From Apostichopus parvimensis (lineage: Eukaryota > Echinodermata > Holothuroidea > Aspidochirotida > Stichopodidae), in contig KN884094.1 of the NCBI GenBank assembly GCA_000934455.1, positions 39,161-76,902 of the forward strand: a DNA stretch of 37,742 nucleotides, read 5' to 3'. The notes below the pieces were generated by a model. That model was not told the origin of the DNA. It made no database searches and saw only the letters and a list, made by a program, of their open reading frames with translations. Shown piece after piece: positions 30,024 through 37,742 of the stretch (positions are counted from its first letter, which is position 1; each line of letters opens with the position of its first letter). The position numbers and the translations under genes were made by a program.

Positions 30024-30572
30024 GTATTATGATTCAATTCAGTTTCAAACCATGTATAGAAGTTATACCACTGTTTACGGTTTGATAGTATTTCCAAATA
30101 ACATTTTTATCGTACTTCGACATTTGAAGTATTCTGTGCATTTACATAGTATTCTGTTCCATTCTATTCTGTTCCATGGTATTTTATCCTATCCTCTGGG
30201 CTAAGACCATGATCTAAAATGACCTGCTCGCTCCATCTGCCTGTAAAATCTCCTGTTGTGACACTAAAAAACCTTGCTACTTTCATCTAGATGGCAAGTT
30301 CTAGATGGCATCTAGATGGCAAGTTTCATTTAGATTAAAATGGCAAGACAGTGAATTAGGACTTGGCAAAATCAGAACCGACAGATTAGCATAAATGAAA
30401 AGAGATTTTAGAATTGATGTGGGATGGGATCTCAAAATAAAAGAAGTTTCAAAGTGAAACAAAAACCCCACTTACTTTGAAAATTCTTGTGCTAAGTTCC
30501 CTGAATCTAACATACTGTCTATATATAGCAATGTAGCAGATATAAAAACAACCTATATGTTTCCATTTCTAG

Positions 30573-30689
30573 ATATTGATGAGTGTGCCAGCAATCCATG
30601 TCTGAATGGTGCAACTTGTACACAGCTTGGAGTAAATGACTATATCTGTACCTGTTTGGATAACTTTATTGGTCCTCTCTGTGAAATCA
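30573..30689 (+). CDS. Exon 42: calcium-binding type EGF domain
   Basis: 39 codons; acceptor CTAG, donor GTAAGT. Starts DIDEC, the calcium-binding signature, with Tyr two residues before C4. C5-L-D-N-F-I-G has Asn at the Gly position. O-glucose (CASNPC) and O-fucose (LNGATC) sites. Intron 42 (676 nt) holds a 21-bp tandem repeat (GTACAGTCTACATA at 30817 and 30838) and a 12-G run (31027-31038). Confidence 0.94.
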
Positions 30690-31365
30690 GTAAGTATCGT
30701 AATGACTTATTAGTATAGTTATGTGTACCTCCCAGCTGTCTCAGATTCTGAGGGACATTATAATGTCCTCGTGAGTTCCATCCAAAGCCAGGTGTGGGGC
30801 TATTTATATTAGTTCAGTACAGTCTACATACCCTGATGTACAGTCTACATATCCAGTCTACAGTAATATAAAATGCCATTGAGTTAAAGTGCTTCACATT
30901 TGAAACCCAATTAACCAGCATTGGATTATTTGAATAACTCTTGTAAAGAGACCTGAGAAGTACCAGCCATGTATGTAAGTGTGGCCCCAACTCTGGGATG
31001 GGATAATAGAGGAAGCTGGAAAAGGAGGGGGGGGGGGGAGTGGAAGTCAATCAGATAGTTGACAGTATTTCAAAAATTTGAGACATATTTCTCACATTCT
31101 AAAGAAGGTGAAGGTAACGTGATTACCAAGACAATTTAACACAGCTATTTTAAATAATGGATTTGTTATAAAATGACTATTAAAGTCAGCTTATTTAAAA
31201 CAATTGAATTATATAAAATAGATTCCATATTTGTCTTCACCACTCATGAACTGTTTCAGATCAGGGAGAACATTTGTTGGACTATCAATTTCCATCAGCA
31301 CATTTCAACATCCAATCAGCACGTCCGATCTACTAACACTAATTATATTCGATAATCTCTTACAG

Positions 31366-31725
31366 TTGAGAGCTGCAACACCAACTACAGCATCCCAGCC
31401 GACGGTGCAGTTGAAATCACATCACCGAACTACCCGGATAGATACCCGAACGATGCACGTTGCTTGTGGATCATCAACGTGGAGCCTCTACGACGTGTGA
31501 GAATCCTCTTTAAGAATTTCACGACAGAGTCTCAGTACGATATCCTGACCATCGGCAACGGACAGATCCCCTATGATGCCACCTCGGTCATTCTGATGCA
31601 TTCAGGTCCCAGCAATCCCAGCAACGTCATCTCGTCAGGAAATACGATATGGGTTTCATTTACATCCGATGGAGGCAAAAATGCTGAGGGGTTTTTAGTG
31701 GAGTTGAAGGACAATGAGCTAGCAG
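31366..31725 (+). CDS. Exon 43: CUB domain with two cysteines
   Basis: 120 codons in a single exon; acceptor ACAG, donor GTAGGC. Hallmarks in order: first Cys at residue 3, SPNYPDRYPND with the second Cys 28 residues after the first, LWII, FKNFTTE, YDILTIGNG, and near the end VSFTSDGG..AEGF. The first pair of CUB cysteines is present and the usual second pair is absent. The Glu, Asp and Asp of calcium-dependent CUB domains look conserved (TTE, YD, SD). Sequons NYS and NFT. CUB domains bind proteins or carbohydrates outside the cell; no ligand can be named. GC content is higher than in the EGF exons. Confidence 0.95.
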
Positions 31726-31793
31726 GTAGGCCTACAATGCAGTGTTCATGAATGTGAAATGTTTATGTGGTTGAAAAGTGGTGAGGAATCGGT

Positions 31794-31859
31794 ATGGAAA
31801 TAAGATGGCATTGTTATGGACATAGGATGGCATTGATATGGAGATATGATGGCATTATT
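31794..31859. repeat. Tandem repeat, 22-bp unit, three copies
   Basis: ATGGA(A/C/G)ATA(A/G/T)GATGGCATTR(T/A)T repeated at 31794, 31816 and 31838 with few differences, in the 305-nt intron after the CUB exon. Confidence 0.9.
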
Positions 31860-32030
31860 ATTGAAATGATGAAATTGTTATAGAAGCCTTAGAGTAATTT
31901 CTAAATACCAAACTTTGCAGTCGAAAAAAATGACTCTTGAATTTGAAACTTGTGAAATTGAATTTCTTATTGTAATATACTAAATGTGTCATATTTTTAA
32001 TTTAATATTTAAATGTTTATATTTTGGTAG

Positions 32031-32147
32031 TTATTGAGCCGTGTTCCAGCAATCCCTGCCTCAACGGAGGTACGTGTGAAGACACCATCGAGACCTACGT
32101 GTGCATTTGTCCAATAGGCTGGGGTGGATTGAACTGTGCCATACAGA
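32031..32147 (+). CDS. Exon 44: canonical 6-Cys EGF domain
   Basis: 39 codons; acceptor GTAG, donor GTAAGT. IEPC start, O-glucose (CSSNPC) and O-fucose (LNGGTC) sites, C5-P-I-G-W-G-G. Three codons follow C6 instead of two, so the linker differs from the upstream array. Intron 44 (479 nt): nothing seen. Confidence 0.94.
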
Positions 32148-32626
32148 GTAAGTACTATCATGTACTGTACATCATGTAAGATTATGAAATAGTAAAGATG
32201 GTGGTCGCATCTGGTGAGGAATAATAAAATATTGATGTTATGCAAGATCAACGGCAAACAGGTTCCATATCTGTATTAAGAAATATTGCAGCCATCTTGT
32301 TATACATTTATTAAATGATCTGAAATGACCTTATGAGATGGCTTTATGTATTGTTTTCATAGTGTGAACACCTTGCAAATATTGACCTTAATACAGGGAC
32401 TGAGATAATTATTATGGGGGAACAGATACCATGCCTTAAAACTATTTTACTAGAAACAGACTGAGTGCTTTTATCATATTTACTTAACAGTACACAGATA
32501 TTAAAAGGAATTCATCATGAGGATACATTGACTGTAAACGTTGCTAAGATATCGTGTCTGTTATTTGTAAGAAAATAAACAGTTTATCACTAATCAGCAT
32601 GTCTCTTTGTTATGTTTATCTCACAG

Positions 32627-32737
32627 CTTCCTGTAACCCTAACCCTTGTCTTAACAATGGCATCTGTAACCAGTTGCCAGATGGTTCTGCTACATGTGAC
32701 TGCATGAGTAACTTTCTTGGCAAGCAATGTGAAACAG
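32627..32737 (+). CDS. Exon 45: canonical 6-Cys EGF domain
   Basis: 37 codons; acceptor ACAG, donor GTTGGT, a weak donor. Only one codon after the split codon before C1. C5-M-S-N-F-L-G has Asn instead of Gly. No aromatic before C4 (SATC). Intron 45 (414 nt): nothing seen. Confidence 0.88.
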
Positions 32738-33151
32738 GTTGGTATATTATGGTAACCCAGGCCTGATGAGAGGGTTGGAGGGGGGTGTCAGTAGGGGCTA
32801 CAGCCTTGGCCAGTCTTTATATACTACCTTCACAGTTCTTTGTTTTCTTTTACAGTAGAAATGAAGTAGCTTGTTAACAGTTTTTTGTTCTTTTTCTCTC
32901 CTTTCTAAGTGTTATTAATTGAATTTAACTTGCCAACTTTAAAGTGCATTGAGCAATCCCTTTAGGCTGGATTCTGTGTTCTATACGACTAATTATCCTC
33001 ATCATTATAACAATCGATATGTCTTTGTTTGTCAAACATGAATATATATGAAATTGAAATCCATATGCACAAACGAGGTGTTATACTTTCGACTTGTAAC
33101 AATATGAGAAATTTGATTGTCCATATATATATATATTTGTTTGTATTGCAG

Positions 33152-33268
33152 TGCAATCTATGACTTGCTCTACCAATCCCTGTTACAATCAAGGCATCTG
33201 CATGGATGGAGAGGATGGAATTACATGCAGCTGCCAGCCAGGGTATTCTGGGACCCTCTGTCAATCAG
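33152..33268 (+). CDS. Exon 46: canonical 6-Cys EGF domain
   Basis: 39 codons; acceptor GCAG preceded by TA-repeat sequence, donor GTAAGT. Long N-terminal linker QSMT before C1; C3-MDGEDGIT-C4; C5-Q-P-G-Y-S-G. The intron that follows (426 nt) has a 14-C run at 33426-33439. Confidence 0.9.
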
Positions 33269-33657
33269 GTAAGTACTACTGAAAACTGATAATTATTCAA
33301 AAAAGAAGAAATATTATTCAAAATTACCAGGAATAATAAATGGAAGAAAGATGATAATATGCTAATGATAGAAAATCATGGCAAATTTATAAATTTTTTC
33401 TAATATCTAAGCTCTCCCACTCTCACCCCCCCCCCCCCCAGCTCCCTTCCAACACCCTCTCTGTATACCAATTCCTTTTGTGTTCTGATTTAGTATGTTG
33501 CTCCTTTCAACTTGCTCCTAAGTTAATCATTTACTCTTTTTTATGAAGAAATATATGTCACTGAACTATGAAACTCTTTTTCCACTTACATATCTTTATT
33601 CAGTAAAAATATATATTGAATTCAATGCTGTAAACTTTGTACAACATTGTACTGTAG

Positions 33658-33879
<222 letters not shown>

Positions 33880-34253
33880 TGATAGAAATGACTTTTTTCT
33901 TAATAAGGAAACATCATTCTTGGATCAAAGCATCAATCCAATTTAGTTGTAAATGAAATCAAAACATAAATCCAATTTCAGTTTCATTATTTTTTTGGGG
34001 GGGGGGGCTAACAAGAACAGTTTTGGTCTCTTATTGTTATAAAGTTTAGCACTGCAGTTTTATGATGTTTTTTTTTAAATTAAGCAAGCTAAATATAGTA
34101 ACAGACAAACAATAAATTAAATAATTTAATTTTGGCGGAATTGCCACTGTGTGGGTGTGAGTGTGCATGTTTTCTTATGTTATTCTTATTTATTTTATAT
34201 TTTCATCTGTACATTTTACCACCTAATTGTATTCTTTTCTTTCTATTTCACAG

Positions 34254-34364
34254 TTACCTGTAGAGAGACTAGTTGTTTCAATGGAGGTCAGTGCATGACT
34301 CTCCCAGAGGGAGGATTCACCTGTTCATGCACCAGTGGGTTCTCTGGAGAACAATGCCAAACAG
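34254..34364 (+). CDS. Exon 48: canonical 6-Cys EGF domain
   Basis: 37 codons; acceptor ACAG, donor GTGAGA. Only Thr separates the split codon from C1; C1-R-E-T-S-C2; GGFTC before C4; C5-T-S-G-F-S-G. Not calcium-binding by motif. Intron 48 (466 nt) has ATTCATACAATATT repetition at about 34700-34772. Confidence 0.93.
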
Positions 34365-34830
34365 GTGAGATATTAATTAACAAACTCAACTATTGGTACT
34401 CATGATGATATCAACACAGTTTTCCCAAGGAAGTGGGAAGGGGCTTCATTTTCTTCATTAAATGCAGTATACTTAGCCATTGCAGCAATCCTTCCAGTCA
34501 GAAGTAAACTAAGAAGTCTCAACATAACTTGCCAAAAATTGTCCTAGTTTAGGATGTAAACGGGCCAAAATTACCAAAATTTCAAACACTTTTGGTACCT
34601 TTGATTACAGAGATGGATTTTTTTTGTAAATTAAGAATACTGATAAATGTTGTGTATGAGATACTTAAAAACTCTATGAAATATTTTGGAATCATCTTAC
34701 ATGAATTCAATATTCATGAATATATATTATTCATACAATATTCATACAATATCATACAATATTCATGAATACAATCTGCTCACATCCTACTTCTGTGTTC
34801 ATTCTTCCACTTTATTTTCAACCCACTCAG

Positions 34831-34944
34831 AGCTGGACGAATGTGACAGCATGCCTTGTCTGAATGAGGGCGTTTGTCAAGATGGAATCAGCAGTTTCAG
34901 TTGTGCATGCAGGGATGGCTATGCTGGAAGTTTCTGTGAGATAC
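34831..34944 (+). CDS. Exon 49: calcium-binding type EGF domain
   Basis: 38 codons; acceptor TCAG, donor GTAAGT. ELDEC start, SSFSC before C4, C5-R-D-G-Y-A-G. O-glucose consensus CDSMPC. The next intron (653 nt) is mostly an antisense LINE fragment. Confidence 0.93.
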
Positions 34945-35117
34945 GTAAGTCAAACTCACATTTTACCCTAATTGTGATGTGCGCCCTGCATAATGTAATT
35001 GACATTGCTATGGTTAAAAAGCTGGCTATTTTAGAAGCAAAAACCTGATTTAATTTCAAAATCTATTTATGCCATAAAATGTCTGGTAATGTCTGTTAGG
35101 AGTGTTAAGACAAGTAA

Positions 35118-35597
35118 ATAATAATAATAATAAATGCAAATTTATATAGCGCCAATATCCAGAGGAAAACCAATGCTCAGTGGCGCTAGTGCTCAGGGAA
35201 GGCAGTCAAAAATAGATAAGTTTTGAGTCTGTTTTTGAAAATGTTAACGTTGGGTGCCAACTTGATGTGCAGTGGAAGTGAGTTCCAAAGAGTAGGAGCG
35301 GCATTAGAAAACGATCGTTGACCAAATGACTTGAGCTTCCACTTAGGTACATGGAGCAGTAGCTGATTTGAGGATCAGAGAGAGCGGGTAGTGTCTTCCG
35401 ACTGATCATGCTACTCATGTATTCTGGTGCTAATCCATATATGTCTCACTGTGTGGAAATGTCTTTTATAGGATGGTAGTGAAATATCTTTTGACGTGTG
35501 AGTGTATCGGTGACCAGTATTGGACTTTCTAGCATATTTAGATGCCTTGTGAATTAGTCCCGATGTGATCCTGTTATTCTTCTGCTCTTTACTATAG
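35118..35597 (-). mobile_element. Antisense LINE 3' fragment abutting the exon 50 acceptor
   Basis: Read on the - strand, it gives IHKASKY (near 35550-35530), GLAPEYMSSM (about 35436-35408), then RSFSNAAPTLWNSLP (about 35316-35272) and FKNRLKTYLF (about 35250-35215), the ordered C-terminal motifs of non-LTR reverse transcriptases, in more than one frame and therefore dead. The 3' UTR has GGCGCTATATAAATTTGC and ends in an ATT microsatellite (AAT on +, 35118-35133). Similarity seems to continue to about 35590, so the exon 50 polypyrimidine tract may be LINE-derived. Confidence 0.75.
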
Positions 35598-35717
35598 GCA
35601 TTGGGAGGGGCTGCAGAGAGGATCCATGTCAAAATGGTGGCACCTGCCTAGACCTGGCCAATGGCAGCTATCTGTGCTCATGCACTCCCGGATTTGAAGG
35701 ACCGGACTGTGAGAAAG
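35598..35717 (+). CDS. Exon 50: canonical 6-Cys EGF domain
   Basis: 40 codons; acceptor ATAG directly at the edge of an antisense LINE, donor GTGAGT. Long linker IGRG before C1; O-fucose consensus QNGGTC; NGS sequon before C4; C5-T-P-G-F-E-G-P. Intron 50 (566 nt): nothing seen. Confidence 0.92.
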
Positions 35718-36283
35718 GTGAGTTTCTTTACCAGAGCCATGGTCAGGGTTGGAAAACATCAGTTGCTGAAATTTATTGCAATCATGTTTATTAGCAATGG
35801 CAATCGAGCACTCACGATACATAAAAGAATATTTTACAATGAAAATGTAAGTAAAACCCTCTGCTGATGTTTTCTATCCGTTTTTTACCCAGCTTTGATT
35901 CAAATTTTCTCGTACTTTTTGCTACTTTTTATATAAGAGAAAGATTTGTGCATAACGTTTCTGTGCTGTGAATTCTAATCAGGACTTTAAATTTCCCACC
36001 AACCCTGGTTCGGATGATTCACAAAGATTTTTTAAAGCTAGACTGTTATATCTTAAAGTCTCGTTAAATATTTTAATTATAAGGTTTATGCATAATATAT
36101 AACATGTATAGATTTTAGCTACACATCAAATTTAACAGTATAGGCCCAATGACAATTGATGACAATTGATTTTAAATTTAAAGGTATGTACCAATGACTA
36201 GACTGAAATATATTATGTCTATCTTTTACCTATGCAGAAATCAGATAAACTTAAGAGTCTCATTAATTTATATTTCTTTGCAG

Positions 36284-36397
36284 ATACTAACGAGTGTGTG
36301 AGTCATCCTTGTCAGAACGGAGGTCTGTGTGTCGACCTGGTGAATATGTTTGCATGTCAGTGTCGGTTAGGCTTCTCAGGGAACAGATGTGAGGAAG
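36284..36397 (+). CDS. Exon 51: calcium-binding type EGF domain
   Basis: 38 codons; acceptor GCAG, donor GTTAGA, a weak donor. DTNEC start, NMFAC before C4, C5-R-L-G-F-S-G. O-glucose consensus CVSHPC. The next intron (829 nt) begins with a C/T-rich tract 30 nt downstream. Confidence 0.9.
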
Positions 36398-36427
36398 GTT
36401 AGAAGCATTGGATTTATATGAAATCTC

Positions 36428-36490
36428 CTTTCCTCCCCTCCCCTCCCCTCCCCTCTCCTCCCTCCCTACCCCTCTCTCCCTCCATACCCC
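36428..36490. repeat. C/T-rich tract with CCCCT units
   Basis: Runs of CCCCT and CCCTCC over about 60 nt near the 5' end of intron 51. Pyrimidine-rich, G-rich on the other strand. Confidence 0.9.
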
Positions 36491-36937
36491 AGCCCCTGTC
36501 AAGACACAGGCGGTAAGCAGACACTTGTATCTTTATTCTAAATTTAAATAAAACCAGACTTGATTTATTAGTGGTGTAGGAAGCTAACACAAAGTGAGGG
36601 GTCTAAGCTCTTAACCAGAAGTTTGTTAGTTTTGTAGATGCTATGGTGACCTAAATGTGGACATTGAACAGTATGACTATTTTATGTCCAAATTGTTACT
36701 TTTCTTAAACTGTCAGAAATGGACTTCTTGTTAACATTTTGAGAAATGATGGAATATTTGACATATTATGAGGTATTTGAAACCAAATGAAATTTGAAGA
36801 TTTGATTACCTGGCACTCCTTTGCTAATACAACCTATCTTGCTGAGAGATTTAAACCTGCTGATTCATCTATCTTGGTGTGCCTGCAAAGAAAAAGGCTG
36901 GGATATTGTGATATTCTTAAATCACTACATACAATAA

Positions 36938-37018
36938 AATAAGTTTACATAAAATACATAAACGTACATAAAATACATACAAAAAATACATAAACTTAAA
37001 ATACATAAAATAAGTTTG
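36938..37018. repeat. Degenerate ACATAAAAT repeat
   Basis: Repeated ACATAAAATACATA-like units over about 80 nt in intron 51. Confidence 0.75.
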
Positions 37019-37226
37019 ATTGACCTATAGAAAAGGAATCTGAGAACTCTGTACTCTTGAAGTGTTGTAAAAACAGGGGTGATATATATATAACTTACAG
37101 AGGTGTTTTGCCCTCCCCTCCCCCTCCCCAATTCTATACCAGCAGTTTAACTTGTCCTCCTATAAATTAAGGTGTACTGTTACATATGTAATACTTTCAT
37201 TGACCTCCTCTATATTGTTTCTACAG

Positions 37227-37340
37227 ATATCAATGAATGCATGAGTGACCCTTGCATGAATGGTGCTCTCTGTTCTGATGAGATTGGCAGGTATAGGTGT
37301 CTATGTAAAGATGGCTACTATGGCACAAACTGTCAAAACA
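37227..37340 (+). CDS. Exon 52: calcium-binding type EGF domain
   Basis: 38 codons; acceptor ACAG, donor GTAAGT. DINEC start, GRYRC before C4, C5-K-D-G-Y-Y-G. O-glucose consensus CMSDPC. A good donor and phase 1 end show that more exons follow outside the window. Confidence 0.94.
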
Positions 37341-37742
37341 GTAAGTTTGGCTTTATCTTACCAGTTGGTTTTTACAATTATATGAAAATATATTAAAAAC
37401 ATAAATATATCTAGCCAGACTTGTCTTCCATGCTGATGTCGGAGGTGACCAGCGAATATAAGGATCAGCCAAAAAGACTCTGACTTGAAAGTTGTTCCTA
37501 AGTGCAGAGAATATATTTGACTAAATTAGATCCAGTTAGGTTAAAAATAACATTCCTGTCATCTTACCATATGCATTTGACCTTTATGTAAATTGAAGCA
37601 CTGATCCGTGGTGGTCTCTCTACTTGGAGACAGTGCACTTTCCCAATCCGTAGAACTTTGTTTACCATGTGATTTAGGATCAAAGCTAGTGTCAATGTAT
37701 ATATTGGTCACTGGTGTAATTCCCATTTTTCTAACTAATAAT
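37341..37742. other. Downstream intron sequence (partial)
   Basis: No exon, polyadenylation context or recognisable repeat is seen. Confidence 0.7.

Noticed and set aside
35206..35632. Minus-strand open frames in intron 49 as genes
   Set aside because: They are fragments, partly in the wrong frame, of the dead antisense LINE at 35118-35597.

Overview
The window is a stretch of animal nuclear DNA: AT-rich, intron-dense and entirely inside one gene on the + strand. I recognise 52 consecutive coding exons between 471 and 37340, 6,498 coding nt or 2,166 codons. No start codon, signal peptide, membrane segment or terminal exon is visible, so the gene runs off both ends. Every exon begins and ends in phase 1, the 51 introns run from 221 to 1,952 nt (mean about 600), and no joint creates a stop. 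51 exons each encode exactly one EGF-like domain; exon 43 encodes one CUB domain. Tandem EGF plus CUB is the composition of echinoderm fibropellins. With the style of the intronic transposons this suggests a marine deuterostome, probably an echinoderm (perhaps a sea cucumber), but the species is inferred.

Layout: exons 1-37 (471-27092) are an unusual EGF variant. Nearly all carry eight cysteines: the canonical six (C1-C6) plus Ca, always five positions before C4, and Cb, in the C5-C6 loop in place of the usual Gly before the aromatic residue. Exons 38-40 (27874-29277) are a transition zone with seven cysteines each. Exons 41-42 are ordinary six-cysteine EGFs, exon 43 (31366-31725) is the CUB domain, and exons 44-52 (32031-37340) are ordinary EGFs, several of the calcium-binding type.

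The main discovery candidate is the distribution of Ca and Cb. Five domains have only one of the two (exons 26, 27, 38, 39, 40). If Ca and Cb paired inside a domain, these would leave five odd cysteines. If Cb of domain N pairs with Ca of domain N+1, all the visible boundaries are consistent: 37 have both cysteines, three have neither (26|27, 38|39, 40|41) and none has only one. All 37 boundaries with both also have exactly six residues between C6 and the next C1. I propose that this protein is a long rod whose neighbouring EGF domains are joined by disulfide staples, possibly in place of calcium. This is a sequence-based inference, not a demonstrated structure.

The introns hold debris rather than genes: three non-LTR retrotransposon 3' ends (12011-12371 on +; 20577-20880 and 35118-35597 on -), a 364-bp inverted-repeat MITE (1760-2123), a probable hAT-type MITE (13345-13603), a short insertion with a degraded hammerhead-like core (6015-6161), several tandem duplications, and many long C or G runs. 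No RNA gene, CRISPR array or prokaryotic signal was found.
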